From the NCBI RefSeq assembly GCF_014192215.1, contig NZ_JACHXP010000007.1, positions 1-64,000 of the forward strand: a stretch of DNA of 64,000 nt, written 5' to 3'. Shown one piece after another: positions 1-11,249 of this stretch; position 1 is the first letter of the stretch; each line of letters begins with the position of its first letter. Below the pieces are notes generated by a model. That model made no database searches. It was not told the origin of the DNA and was given only the letters and a program-made list of their open reading frames with translations. A program made the position numbers and the translations under genes. The stretch comes from Halomonas cerina. Lineage in GTDB: Bacteria; Pseudomonadota; Gammaproteobacteria; Pseudomonadales; Halomonadaceae.

Positions 1-111
1 GGCGATCATCTGCTCGAGCACGCCCTCGCGGTCGCTGGCGGGACCCAGGGTGGCGACGATCTTGGTGCGGCGAACGGGGTCGTGGATCGGGGCATGGGGA
101 GGCAGCGTCAT
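1..111 (-). CDS. pyk: Pyruvate kinase, N-terminal fragment (cut by window start)
   Basis: Only the first 37 codons lie in the window. The translation contains RRTKIVATLGPASDREGVLE, the N-terminal signature of pyruvate kinase (RRTKIVxTxGPAS), so the call is firm although the rest is outside. The ATG overlaps the stop of the preceding glycerate kinase gene as ATGA, which suggests translational coupling. The pairing of glycerate kinase with pyruvate kinase is known from tartrate/glyoxylate gene clusters (ttuD-ttuE). It fits a pathway that makes phosphoglycerate and drains it to pyruvate. Confidence 0.9.
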   Translation of the reverse strand, partial: MTLPPHAPIHDPVRRTKIVATLGPASDREGVLEQMIA

Positions 112-1463
112 GGGGTCCTCGGCAGTACCAGAATGGCACGAAAGTCGTTGACATTGGTGCGCGTCGGACCGGTCACGATCAGATCATCCAGCGCATCGAA
201 AAACGTATAGGCATCATTGCGCGCCAGGAAGTCGTCGGGGTCAAGGCCGAGCTCACGCATGCGCGCCCAGCAGCCCGGGCCGAAGATGGCGCCGGCGTTG
301 TCCTCGGAGCCGTCGATGCCGTCGGTGTCGATGGCCAGGGCATGGATCCCCTCGGCGCCTTCGAGCGCCGTGAACAGGCCAAGCAGGAACTCGACGTTGC
401 GCCCGCCGCGGCCATCTCCGCGCACCGTCACGCTGGTCTCGCCGCCGGACAGGAGCAGCATCGGCCGGGTCAGGTCGTCTTGGGCGGACAGCGCCAGGCG
501 TCCCTGGGCGCGGCCCAGTTCGCGGGCCTCGCCCTCGAGATCGTCGCCGAGCAGGCGGACCTCGACGCCGTCGGCCTCGGCGGCGGCCTGCCCGGCCGCC
601 AGGGCATCCCGGGCGCGGGCGAGGATCTCGCTGTGGTCCCGGGCGAAGGCCGGATCCTCAGGACCTGGGGCCTCGGTATTGCCTTCCAGGCAGCGGCGGA
701 CGCCCACCGAGGCCTCGATCCCGTAGCGATCGAGGATCGCCAGGGCCTCGCCCGGGGTACTGGCATCCGGCAGGGTCGGCCCGGAGGCGATCAACGAGGC
801 CTCGTCGCCGGGGACGTCCGAAATCAACCAGGTCAGCACCCGGGCCGGATGGGCGGCGGCCGCCAACCGGCCGCCCTTGATGGCCGACAGGTGCCGGCGC
901 ACGGTGTTGATCTCGCGAATCGGCGCGCCGCAGCGCAGAAGGGCCTTGTTGATGGCCTGCTTCTCGGCCAGGGTCACGCCTGGCGCCGGCAGGGTCATCA
1001 GCGCCGAGCCACCACCGGAGATCAGGGCGATGACAAGATCGTCCTCGCCGAGGTCCTCGACGGCCTCAAGCATCCGCCGGGCGGCCTTTTCGCTCAGGTC
1101 GTCGGGCATGGGATGGGAGGCCTCGAGGACCTCGATCTGGCGACACTCGGTGCCATGCTCTTGTGGACCCTGTGCTTGAGGACCATGCCCGTAGCGGGTC
1201 ACCACCAGGCCGGACAGGGGCGCCTCGGGGTGGCGCGCCTGCCAGGCGCGCTCCAGGGCGGCGGCCATGGCTGCCGCCGCCTTGCCGGCCCCCACCACCA
1301 GGGTGCGGCCGGGAGGCGGAGCCGGCAGGCGGTTGGCCAGCAGCGTGTCGGGGTGCACGGCCGAGACGGCGATCTCGCCCAGTCGTCGCAGCCAAGCACG
1401 TACTGCCACGGGGTCCTCTCGGCAGGTACCGTGGCGGAGGAACGCAGGGGGCAGGACTTTCAT
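108..1463 (-). CDS. ttuD: Glycerate kinase, MOFRL family (TtuD type)
   Basis: The product of 451 aa matches the MOFRL/TtuD family, which phosphorylates D-glycerate (older annotations call it hydroxypyruvate reductase). Visible family features are the AGKAAAAMA segment near the N-terminus, the glycine-rich ISGGGSAL motif, and a C-terminal MOFRL region ending GPTRTNVNDFRAILV. I chose the ATG at 1463 because an AAGGAGA ribosome site lies just upstream; longer in-frame starts have none. The gene is last in the gcl-hyi-glxR-ttuD series and its stop overlaps the pyk start. It should deliver phosphoglycerate from glyoxylate to lower glycolysis. A 175-bp gap with a hairpin separates it from glxR. Confidence 0.92.
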   Translation of the reverse strand: MKVLPPAFLRHGTCREDPVAVRAWLRRLGEIAVSAVHPDTLLANRLPAPPPGRTLVVGAGKAAAAMAAALERAWQARHPEAPLSGLVVTRYGHGPQAQGPQEHGTECRQIEVLEASHPMPDDLSEKAARRMLEAVEDLGEDDLVIALISGGGSALMTLPAPGVTLAEKQAINKALLRCGAPIREINTVRRHLSAIKGGRLAAAAHPARVLTWLISDVPGDEASLIASGPTLPDASTPGEALAILDRYGIEASVGVRRCLEGNTEAPGPEDPAFARDHSEILARARDALAAGQAAAEADGVEVRLLGDDLEGEARELGRAQGRLALSAQDDLTRPMLLLSGGETSVTVRGDGRGGRNVEFLLGLFTALEGAEGIHALAIDTDGIDGSEDNAGAIFGPGCWARMRELGLDPDDFLARNDAYTFFDALDDLIVTGPTRTNVNDFRAILVLPRTP

Positions 1464-1605
1464 AGGCGTCTCCTTCATTAAAAGGGCCCGGTGGCAAGAA
1501 GATGCTTCAGGGGGTATCTCGCCACCGGGCAACGGCCGCTGGGCGGCCATGGCAGGCGACGACCCGACGCCTGCCATCAGGGAGCAGTCACCTCCCCTGT
1601 CCCCC

Positions 1606-1629
1606 GCCGGCCATCGCCCGATGGCCGGC
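1606..1629 (-). terminator. Hairpin between glxR and glycerate kinase
   Basis: Perfect 11-bp inverted repeat GCCGGCCATCG / CGATGGCCGGC with a 2-nt centre, starting about 10 nt after the glxR stop codon. There is no U-run. It is more likely an mRNA-stabilising or partial-termination structure than a full terminator. Confidence 0.45.
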
Positions 1630-1638
1630 AGGACGGAC

Positions 1639-2526
1639 TCAGCGGCTGCCGACCTCGTGGTCGGCGAGCTGTTCCAGTGCGCGGACGATGCCAGCATGGT
1701 CCCAGTCCGCGCCGCCGTGGGCGGCGCAGGCCTGGAAAAGCTGCTGGGCGTTGGCGGTGCCGGGCAGCGCCAGGTCGAGGCTGCGGGCGCCTTCCAGGGC
1801 CAGGTTAAGGTCTTTCTGGTGCAGGCGGATCTTGAAGCCCGGATCGAAGGTACGGTTGATCATGCGCTCGCCGTGGACGTCGAGGATCTTGGACTGGGCC
1901 AGGCCACCGAGCAGCGACTCGCGGACCTTGGCCACGTCGGCCCCCGCCCGAGAGGCGAACAGCAGGCCCTCGGAGACGGCCTCGATTGTCAGGGCGACGA
2001 CGATCTGGTTGGCCACCTTGCAGGTCTGGCCGGCGCCCTGCTCACCGATATGGGTGATGGTCTTGCCCATGATCTCGAGCAGCGGCTGGGCGCGCTCGAA
2101 ACCTTCCTGCGTGGCGCCGACCATGATGGTCAAGGCAGCATTGATGGCGCCGCCCTCACCGCCGGAGACCGGGGCGTCGACGTACTCGCCGCCGGCCTCA
2201 TGGATGCGCTTGGCGAACTCCTGGGTGGCCAGCGGGGCGATGGAGCTCATGTCGATCACCAGGGTGCCGGGCTTGAGCCCCTCGATGACGCCGCCCTCGC
2301 CGAACAGCACCTGCTCGACGTCCGGGGTGTCCGGGACCATGGTGATGATCACCTCCGAGGCCTCGGCGACCGCCTTGGGATCATTGAGCTCCTGCATGCC
2401 CTTGGCGGCCAGAGTCTCGTCCAGGGTGCCGCGCTTGACGGTGGTCAGCTCATGGCCGGCGTCCAGCAGGTGACCCGCCATGGGACGGCCCATGATGCCC
2501 AGTCCGATAAAACCGATCTTGCTCAT
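1639..2526 (-). CDS. glxR: Tartronate semialdehyde reductase (2-hydroxy-3-oxopropionate reductase)
   Basis: The product of 295 aa belongs to the beta-hydroxyacid dehydrogenase family. It starts MSKIGFIGLGIMGRPMAGHL, the Rossmann dinucleotide-binding loop. Further in are the substrate-binding signature APVSGGEGGA and a GQTCKVANQ segment carrying the catalytic lysine. The ATG at 2526 has AGGAG seven bases upstream. The enzyme reduces tartronate semialdehyde, made by Gcl, to D-glycerate. Its place between hyi and glycerate kinase supports this over the related 3-hydroxyisobutyrate dehydrogenase role. Confidence 0.93.
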   Translation of the reverse strand: MSKIGFIGLGIMGRPMAGHLLDAGHELTTVKRGTLDETLAAKGMQELNDPKAVAEASEVIITMVPDTPDVEQVLFGEGGVIEGLKPGTLVIDMSSIAPLATQEFAKRIHEAGGEYVDAPVSGGEGGAINAALTIMVGATQEGFERAQPLLEIMGKTITHIGEQGAGQTCKVANQIVVALTIEAVSEGLLFASRAGADVAKVRESLLGGLAQSKILDVHGERMINRTFDPGFKIRLHQKDLNLALEGARSLDLALPGTANAQQLFQACAAHGGADWDHAGIVRALEQLADHEVGSR

Positions 2527-2677
2527 GATGATTCTCCTATCATGTGACTTGCTGACATTGCGTCGTGAGTATTCGTCATCGTACGGAAAGTGTCGCTCAG
2601 GGCTCCAATGGATGAGCGCCGGGGGCAAGACAGAGCGAGGGTCCTACGCCAGGGGTGAGGAGCACTGCTCCGAACGG

Positions 2678-2697
2678 GCTGGCCATGGATGGCCAGC
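2678..2697 (-). terminator. Hairpin in the hyi-glxR intergenic gap
   Basis: Perfect 8-bp stem GCTGGCCA / TGGCCAGC with a TGGA loop, in the 299-bp gap 2527-2825, which holds no convincing gene. No U-run follows on the transcribed strand. The core resembles the hairpin at 3723-3744 (GCCA-N4-TGGC). Confidence 0.35.
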
Positions 2698-2825
2698 ACC
2701 GGCCCTGCCAGCGGCGCAGGATGCGAGAGCGCCGCAGGGCGTCGGTAGCGCCCAGGGAGGGGTTCACAGCGCCCTCGCCACGTCTTGCCGCTGGAACAGC
2801 TCATCCCGGCAGAGGCGTGACGCCC

Positions 2826-3605
<780 letters not shown>

Positions 3606-3722
3606 AGTGCTCTCCTTTGAGTCGTTGACAGGGATATTGCGGTTGACGTCTCAGTGCTCAGGCGGGGGCTAATCCGCAGGCAGGCCTGCGCGGAGGCGCT
3701 ATAAACCCTTCCCTGGGCGCTA

Positions 3723-3744
3723 CTTTTGCCATCCATGGCAAAAG
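3723..3744 (-). terminator. Hairpin downstream of gcl
   Basis: Perfect 9-bp stem CTTTTGCCA / TGGCAAAAG with a 4-nt loop, 52 nt after the gcl stop, in the 191-bp gcl-hyi gap. The transcript has no trailing U-run, so read-through into hyi is expected. Confidence 0.45.
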
Positions 3745-3796
3745 ACCTCCGCTTCGACCTGCCCCCGGCGCCCCTCCTCGCGTCTTATTATGCGTG

Positions 3797-5572
<1,776 letters not shown>

Positions 5573-5600
5573 GACGGTTCCTCCAGTGGGGTTATTTTTG

Positions 5601-5674
5601 TGGAAAATATTTCTGTATACCGAGACTAGACGCCGTTTCCCGAAGCCGTCAAGATTTTATGGAAAATATTTCCA
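5601..5674 (-). promoter_or_regulatory. Two IclR-family-type operator boxes upstream of gcl
   Basis: The perfect palindrome-like box TGGAAAATATTTCCA lies at 5660-5674 and a second, TGGAAAATATTTCTG, at 5601-5615. Both fit the published IclR-family consensus TGGAAATNATTTCCA (AllR and IclR are family members). They sit between the upstream terminator and the gcl start, 29-103 nt before the ATG. The same 13-mer TGGAAAATATTTC recurs upstream of glcD. No IclR gene is in the window. Confidence 0.65.
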
Positions 5675-5687
5675 TCATAATTGGAAT

Positions 5688-5722
5688 AAAAAAATACCCA
5701 AGCCATATCATGCGCTTGGGTA
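5688..5722 (-). terminator. Rho-independent terminator of the hydantoinase/TRAP operon
   Basis: Read on the minus strand, a perfect 9-bp stem TACCCAAGC / GCTTGGGTA (5714-5722 and 5695-5703) with a 10-nt loop is followed by a run of seven T. This is a textbook intrinsic terminator. It insulates the operon ending at 5819 from gcl. A further hairpin (CGCCTGC / GCAGGCG, 5764-5780) lies between it and the stop codon. Confidence 0.9.
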
Positions 5723-5818
5723 AATAAAAAAATTCCCGAAAAATCATTCCCTAGCGGTCTTACCGCCTGCGCAGCAGGCGCCGGAGACAGGCCAGGATTC
5801 AAACTATTGTATGCAATC

Positions 5819-6583
5819 TCAGGGCGTCAGGTGCAGCACGACCTCACCGATCCCCATGAAGACCAGGCGCGCCTGCTGGCCGGCGCGCATCTCCACCACG
5901 CCATCGAAGGTGCCGGTGGTAATCACCTCGCCGGCCGTGAAGCCCTCACCGTCCCGGGTGATCCGGGCATTGACCATCGCGACCAGTAGCTCGGCCGGGT
6001 CGCCGCCGGGATGATCGCCACGCCCGGCGAGGGCCACCTGACCATCGAGGGTCAGCCGGTACTCGGCATCGCGCATCTGGCCGAGGTCCCCGACCGGCGC
6101 CGCCTCGCCCAGCACGAAGCCGCCATGGCTGAGCCCATCGGCCAGTTGCCACACGGGTGGCACCTCAGGCCAGCTCGAGAAGCGGCTGTCGACCAGCTCG
6201 ATGGCGGCATGCAGGCCGCCGACGCGGGGCACGATCTCGGCCAGGGTGTAGGGGGTCTCCCGAGCCGGGATGGCCTCGCCCAGTACCACGGCGAGTTCCG
6301 GCTCGAGGCACACCACCTGGTGGTCCCGACGACGACAGACGCCGGGCGAGGCCTGGTTACGCTCGGCGAACAAGCGCGAGTAGCGCGGCGTCTCGCCGCG
6401 CACGATGCCCCCGAGCTTCCAGCCGGCGGGGGTGCCCAACGCCTCGGAGACCCGCTCCTGGATGGCGTAGGCATCGGCCTCCTCGACCAGCGGGATGTCG
6501 CTCGGTACCGGGATCGGCCGAGCCCGGCGGTGGGCCTGAATCAGGCACTTGGCGCCGGCGGCGATGATCTCGTCTCGCGTCAT
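5819..6583 (-). CDS. 2-keto-4-pentenoate hydratase-like protein (FAH superfamily)
   Basis: The product of 254 aa resembles the MhpD/HpaH branch of the fumarylacetoacetate-hydrolase fold. Visible are AGWKLGG near the N-terminus, the acidic metal-binding segment CLEPELAVVLGE, HAAIELVDSRF, and TTGTFDGVVEM near the end. Family members hydrate 2-hydroxy-2,4-dienoates or decarboxylate oxalocrotonate, using Mg2+ or Mn2+. The gene starts 2 bp after the hydantoinase gene and is last in the TRAP operon. The substrate is not evident: no ring-cleavage gene is nearby, so the usual meta-cleavage role is not supported by context. Confidence 0.75.
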   Translation of the reverse strand: MTRDEIIAAGAKCLIQAHRRARPIPVPSDIPLVEEADAYAIQERVSEALGTPAGWKLGGIVRGETPRYSRLFAERNQASPGVCRRRDHQVVCLEPELAVVLGEAIPARETPYTLAEIVPRVGGLHAAIELVDSRFSSWPEVPPVWQLADGLSHGGFVLGEAAPVGDLGQMRDAEYRLTLDGQVALAGRGDHPGGDPAELLVAMVNARITRDGEGFTAGEVITTGTFDGVVEMRAGQQARLVFMGIGEVVLHLTP

Positions 6584-6585
6584 GC

Positions 6586-8016
6586 TCAGAACCCCTTGGT
6601 CGCGCCCCGCGGCCGTGCCGGCTGGGGCTTGTCGCACTTCAGGAACTGGCCATATCCCGGCTCGGCGCTGGGCCGGCCATCCCTGGAGACCACCCGGCCC
6701 CGACACAGGGTCAGCACCGGCTTGCCGGTGAGCTCGAGTCCCTCGTAGGGGGTGTAGTCCACGGCATGGTGCAGGTCGGCGTTGCGCACCGTGGTGCGGG
6801 CGGCGGGATCCCAGAGGGTCAGGTCGGCATCGCTGCCGATGGCGATGGTGCCCTTGCGCGGATAGAGACCGTAGATCTTGGCCGGCTGGGTGGCGGTCAG
6901 CGCCACGAAGCGAGTGGCATCGATACGCTCCTTGATCACCCCCTCGGAGAAAAGAATCGGCAGGCGCGTCTCCAGCCCCGGGATGCCGTTGGGAATGTGC
7001 GCGAAGCTGGCTGATTCGCCATGCAGCTTCTTGCCCTGGGGGTCCTCGTAGCGGAAGGGCGCATGATCCGAGGAGAACACCTGGAAGACGCCGTTCTCCA
7101 GGGCTTCCCAGACCGCCTCCTGGGCGGCGGTGTCCCGCGGTGGTGGGCTGCACACGCACTTGGCGCCCTCGAAGCCCTCCTGGTCCAGGTCGGAGGCGGT
7201 CAACATCAGGTACTGGGGGCAGGTCTCGCCGTAGACGCGCAGGCCACGGCCCTGGGCCCAGCGGATCTGCTCGATGGCCTCGGGGCCCGAGACATGCACG
7301 ATCAACAGCGGCACGTCGATCAGCTCGGCCAGCGAGATGGCCCGGTGGGTGGCCTCGCGCTCAGCGATGCTGGAATGGGTCACCCCGTGATAGTAGGGCG
7401 CGGTCTTGCCCTGTTCCTCGAGCAGCTCGGTGAGGTAGGCGATGCAGTCGGCGTTCTCGGCATGCACCATCACCATGCCGCCCTCGCGCCGGGCCATGGC
7501 CAGGACCTTGAGCACTTCTCGGTCATTGAGCTTGAGGTCGTCGTAGGTCAGGTAGATCTTGAAGGAGCTGTAGCCCTCGTTAATCAGCGCCGGCAGCTCC
7601 TCCTTGAGCACCGTCTCGGTGGGGTCGGTGACGATCATGTGGAAGGCGTAGTCGATGAAGGCCTTGCCCTCGCTGCGCCGATGGTAGTCCTCCACCGCGG
7701 CGCGCAGGCTCTGGCCCTTCTGTTGGGCGGCGAAGGGAATCACCGTGGTGGTGCCACCGCAGGCCGCCGAGCGGGTGCCGCTCTCGAAGTCGTCGGCCAT
7801 CACGGCGCCGTCGCCGAGCGGCTGGTCCAAGTGGCAGTGGGCATCGACGCCACCGGGCATCACCCAGAGCCCTTGGGCGTCGATAACCTCCTCGGCCTCG
7901 CCCAGGTCCTGGCCTAGGGCGACGATGCGCCCGTCCTTGATGCCGATGTCGGCGGTGTAGCGGTCGGCCGCGGTGATCAGCTGGCCGTTGATGATTAGGG
8001 TATCGAAGCGTGACAT
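6586..8016 (-). CDS. Dihydropyrimidinase/D-hydantoinase-family amidohydrolase
   Basis: The product of 476 aa is a binuclear-zinc cyclic amidohydrolase. It has the metal motif H60-C-H62 (GGVDAHCHLDQP) and the carboxylated lysine K153 in FKIYLTYDD. It also has later histidines in VMVHAEN and IVHVSG, and the aspartate in SSDHAPF. This family opens hydantoin or dihydropyrimidine rings to N-carbamoyl amino acids. It lies in one transcription unit with a TRAP importer and an arylmalonate-decarboxylase-like protein, so the imported compound is probably a cyclic ureide or a similar ring. No N-carbamoylase is adjacent. It is not the allantoinase of this island, since PuuE fills that role. Confidence 0.8.
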   Translation of the reverse strand: MSRFDTLIINGQLITAADRYTADIGIKDGRIVALGQDLGEAEEVIDAQGLWVMPGGVDAHCHLDQPLGDGAVMADDFESGTRSAACGGTTTVIPFAAQQKGQSLRAAVEDYHRRSEGKAFIDYAFHMIVTDPTETVLKEELPALINEGYSSFKIYLTYDDLKLNDREVLKVLAMARREGGMVMVHAENADCIAYLTELLEEQGKTAPYYHGVTHSSIAEREATHRAISLAELIDVPLLIVHVSGPEAIEQIRWAQGRGLRVYGETCPQYLMLTASDLDQEGFEGAKCVCSPPPRDTAAQEAVWEALENGVFQVFSSDHAPFRYEDPQGKKLHGESASFAHIPNGIPGLETRLPILFSEGVIKERIDATRFVALTATQPAKIYGLYPRKGTIAIGSDADLTLWDPAARTTVRNADLHHAVDYTPYEGLELTGKPVLTLCRGRVVSRDGRPSAEPGYGQFLKCDKPQPARPRGATKGF

Positions 8017-8085
8017 GTCGTGTGCCTCGTCGAGAGTGTCGGGATGGGCCGGCGCCGGGGCCGGCCAGGAGGATGAGGTGAGGGC

Positions 8086-9387
8086 CTAGCTCATGGCGTT
8101 GGGCAGCCATAGCACCAGCCCCGGCCAGAGCGTGATGAGCAGCACGAAGAACAGCATGATGGCGAGGAACGGCAGGCTGCCGAGCATGACATCGCCGATG
8201 GAGCCACGGCCGCGCACGCCCTGGACCACGTAGAGGTTCATGCCGATGGGCGGGGTGATCAGCGAGATCTCCATCATGACCACCAGGAAGATACCGAACC
8301 ACACCGGGTCGAAGCCGAACTGCACCACCATGGGCACCACGATAGGCACGGTGGCGATCATCATCGACAGCGTCTCGAGGAAGCAGCCCAGCACCAGATA
8401 GAAGATCACCAGCGCCAGGATCAACCCCAGCGGCGACAGCCCCAGGTCGGCGACCCACTGGGTCAGGGTGTGGGGAATGCCGAGGATGCCCACGATGTAG
8501 TTGAGGAAGAAGGCCGCCACGATGATCAGCATGATCATCGCCGTGGTCCGCGCCATGGACAGGAAGCACTCGTGCAGCATGGTCAGAGTGAGCTTGCGGT
8601 TGATCGCGGCCAGCAGCAGCGCCGCGACCACGCCCAGGGCGGCGGCCTCGGTGGGGGTGGCCCAGCCGCTGTAGATGCTGCCGATGACGATGGCGAAGAC
8701 GAAGGCCGGCGGCAGCAGGTCCACCAGCGACGCCAGACGCTCGCGCAGCGAGGCTCGCGGCTCGGCCTCGCCGGCTACCCCGGGGCGCAGCAAGCTGAAG
8801 GCCATGATCGCCAGCATGAAGGCGCCGGCCAAGGCCAGGCCCGGGAGGATCCCGGCGATGAACAGCTTGCCGATGGAGGTGTTGGTGATGGCGCCGTAGA
8901 TGATCATGTTGATGCTCGGCGGGATCAGGATGCCGAGCGTCGCCCCGGCGGCCAGGGTGCCCAACGCCAGGCGCTCACTGTAGCCGCGCTCGGCGAAGGC
9001 CGGCAACGCCACGGTACCGATGGTGGCGGCGGTGGCCACCGAGGAGCCGGACATGGCGGCGAACACCGAAGAAGCGCCGATGTTGGTGTGCAAGAGCCCC
9101 CCGGGCATGCGGTTGAGCCACACCGACAGGGCACTGTACATGCGCTCGGTGATGCCACTGCGCAGCAGCAGCTCCCCCAGCAGGATGAACAGCGGGATGG
9201 CGGTGAGGATGAAGTCGTTGAGGGTGCCCCAGAGGGTGTCCCCGAAGGAGTACAGCAGCGGGGTGCCCAGGTACATCAGGGTGCCCAGGGCGGCCACCGA
9301 GAAGATGGCCACCGCCACGTGGATGCCCGCCGCCATCATGCCCAGCATGATGAGAAAGCCGATCAGGACCTCGATTGCACCGATCAT
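8086..9387 (-). CDS. TRAP transporter large permease subunit (DctM family), system 1
   Basis: The product of 433 aa is a hydrophobic DctM/SiaM-type subunit with about 12 membrane segments. Family-typical stretches are AMSGSSVATAATIG (first Na+/substrate loop), IPPSINMIIYG and TPPIGMNLYVVQ (second loop). Its ATG overlaps the small-subunit stop as ATGA, so the two are translationally coupled. With DctQ and the binding protein encoded upstream it forms a Na+-driven importer of an organic acid or similar anionic compound. Confidence 0.93.
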   Translation of the reverse strand: MIGAIEVLIGFLIMLGMMAAGIHVAVAIFSVAALGTLMYLGTPLLYSFGDTLWGTLNDFILTAIPLFILLGELLLRSGITERMYSALSVWLNRMPGGLLHTNIGASSVFAAMSGSSVATAATIGTVALPAFAERGYSERLALGTLAAGATLGILIPPSINMIIYGAITNTSIGKLFIAGILPGLALAGAFMLAIMAFSLLRPGVAGEAEPRASLRERLASLVDLLPPAFVFAIVIGSIYSGWATPTEAAALGVVAALLLAAINRKLTLTMLHECFLSMARTTAMIMLIIVAAFFLNYIVGILGIPHTLTQWVADLGLSPLGLILALVIFYLVLGCFLETLSMMIATVPIVVPMVVQFGFDPVWFGIFLVVMMEISLITPPIGMNLYVVQGVRGRGSIGDVMLGSLPFLAIMLFFVLLITLWPGLVLWLPNAMS

Positions 9388-9998
9388 GTCGACGGCTCCC
9401 CCTGCACGGTATGGGTCGTGTCGCCGGCGTAGTCCTGCCGGGCCTCGTCCAGCTCATCCCGGGCGCTGCGCGGACCGTAGTCCCGGTTCAGCGCGCCCAG
9501 GCGCCCGGTGGCCAGCTGCCCCAGGGCATGCACGGCCAGCAGGGTGGTCAGCACGGCGAAGACGCCGAGTCCCAGGATCCACAGGCTCTGCGGGATCCAC
9601 AGCGGCGTCTGCAGCGGGGTGCTGGCGAGGCTGCCGAACTCGAGCGTCTCGTGCAGGGTCGCCACGGCTCGCCACAGCATGAACAGCGAGAAACCCGCCA
9701 GTAGCAGCATGGCCGCAGCATTGAGGGGGGCCTGGATGGGGCCCGGCAGGCGTGACATCAGCACATCGACCCGGGTGTGGGCGCGATGCAGCAGAGCATA
9801 GGCGAAGCTGAACGAGACGCCGATCGCCAGCACGTAGCCGCCGATCTCGTCGACGCCTTGCAGGGAGAAGTTGAAGAGCTTGCGGGCGATCACCTCGAAG
9901 GTGATCAGCAGCGACAGGCCCAGCGCACCATAGCCGGCGGCGACGGCGGCGCCATGGGCCAGTCGGCGGGCGAACCAGTAGGGACTCCGGGATACCAT
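9384..9998 (-). CDS. TRAP transporter small permease subunit (DctQ family), system 1
   Basis: The product of 204 aa has about four membrane segments and the DctQ features VIARKLFNFSLQGVDEIGGY and RAHTRVDVLMSRLP. I set the start at the ATG at 9998 because GGAGGTG lies 5 nt upstream; a longer frame has no such site. The stop overlaps the dctM start by 4 nt. A 130-bp gap separates it from the binding-protein gene. Confidence 0.9.
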   Translation of the reverse strand: MVSRSPYWFARRLAHGAAVAAGYGALGLSLLITFEVIARKLFNFSLQGVDEIGGYVLAIGVSFSFAYALLHRAHTRVDVLMSRLPGPIQAPLNAAAMLLLAGFSLFMLWRAVATLHETLEFGSLASTPLQTPLWIPQSLWILGLGVFAVLTTLLAVHALGQLATGRLGALNRDYGPRSARDELDEARQDYAGDTTHTVQGEPST

Positions 9999-10128
9999 CG
10001 GGCACCTCCACGGGCGCCCCGGCCACGGCCAGGGCGCGGGTTGACGACGCTTACAGGGCACTTCCAAACGTCGGGCGAAATGAGCGCCGGGAAAGCTCAT
10101 CTCCGTTGCCCGATCCTGGAAGACACTC

Positions 10129-11181
10129 TTACTGGATGGTCAGGCCGGCGGCCTCGCCAACGGTGGCGTTCCAGTCCTGGATGCAGTTGGGGTACTGCCG
10201 GCTGCAGGTCTCGGCCCACACCGGCAGCACCGCCTCGCTAGTGATCGCCTCGACCAGCTGACGGGAGTCAGGGTCGATCTCCACCAGGGCCATGTCGTAG
10301 GCCTCGTGGCTAGCGCAGCTGTCCTGGCCGGTATTGCAGGCGATGGCGTCGTCGTTGACGTCGTAGGCCAGCTCCCACATCTGGTCCTCCAGGCGAGCGA
10401 AGGCCTCGGTGAGTTCGCGCTGCTGGGCCTCACTGAAACGGTTCCAGGTATCGAGGTTCATGAAGTGCCCCTGGACCGAATAGGCGAGCGGCAACGGCAC
10501 GAAGGTATCGGTGACCTCGGGCCACTTGCCGTTGTTGCCGGCGGAGGGCGCCGTCACGCCGCAGTCGGCCACGCCGCGCTGCAGGGCCAGATAGACCTCG
10601 CTGAACTGCAGGGTCACCGGGGTCGCCCCGAGGCCCTGCACCAGGCGGGACATGGAGGGCGTGAAGACGCGCACCTTCTTGCCTTCCAGGTCCGCGACGC
10701 CGTCGATGTCGCCGTTGCAGAACATCATCTGCGGTCCGAAGGGCCAGAGCGTCATCAGCTTGGCGTTGAAGCGTTCCTGCAGGCGCGCATCGAACGCTTC
10801 GCGTACCGCGTTGACCGCCTCGCGCTGGGCATCGAGATCGGCAGCCACGCCGGCCAGATCGATGCCCTCGAAGAAGGGCTCGTCTCGCGAGGCCATGCCG
10901 ATCTGCACCGACATCACGTCGAAGGCCCCGGAGCGGATCAGGCGCAGGGCGTCGGCCGCCTCGACGCCGATGGCATCCATAGGGTTATAGACGACCGCCA
11001 GGTCGTCGCGTGCATCGAGCTCGTTGAAGAAGGGCCGCTCGACCTCCTCCACATGCAGCTTGTTGCCAGAGAAGTTGCCGACGGTGCGTAGCATCGTCTC
11101 GGCCTGCGCCAGGCCGCCGAGCAGCATGCCGGCGGCAAGCGTTCCGCCCAGTGCGACGGTCTTGGGAGTCATGGTTGGCAT
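10129..11181 (-). CDS. TRAP transporter substrate-binding protein (DctP family), system 1
   Basis: The product of 350 aa has a Sec signal peptide (residues 1 to about 28, hydrophobic core, then QA-ETMLRT) and the DctP-family fold. Key segments are LEGKKVRVFTPSMSRLVQGLGATPV, with the conserved arginine that pairs with a carboxylate ligand, then EVYLALQRGVADCGV. Four cysteines in the C-terminal part (CNTGQDSC, CSRQYPNC) could form disulfides in the periplasm. AGAGGTGA precedes the ATG at 11181. The ligand is unknown; the catabolic genes in the operon suggest a ureide, hydantoin or malonate-like acid. Confidence 0.88.
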   Translation of the reverse strand: MPTMTPKTVALGGTLAAGMLLGGLAQAETMLRTVGNFSGNKLHVEEVERPFFNELDARDDLAVVYNPMDAIGVEAADALRLIRSGAFDVMSVQIGMASRDEPFFEGIDLAGVAADLDAQREAVNAVREAFDARLQERFNAKLMTLWPFGPQMMFCNGDIDGVADLEGKKVRVFTPSMSRLVQGLGATPVTLQFSEVYLALQRGVADCGVTAPSAGNNGKWPEVTDTFVPLPLAYSVQGHFMNLDTWNRFSEAQQRELTEAFARLEDQMWELAYDVNDDAIACNTGQDSCASHEAYDMALVEIDPDSRQLVEAITSEAVLPVWAETCSRQYPNCIQDWNATVGEAAGLTIQ

Positions 11182-11249
11182 CGGTTCACCTCTTGATTGG
11201 GATTGTTGATGGTGGTCTTGCCGTTGCGTCTTGCCTCGGTATTCGCAGC

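Noticed and set aside
5806..5817. ATTGTATGCAAT as a seventh GntR-type box
   Set aside because: It is one base from the palindrome but lies after the stop of the last gene of an operon and before its terminator, with no promoter to control.
6586..8016. Calling the hydantoinase-family gene the allantoinase (AllB)
   Set aside because: PuuE at 20941 supplies allantoinase. This gene has the dihydropyrimidinase-type FKIYLTYDD motif and sits with a TRAP system rather than the ureide genes.
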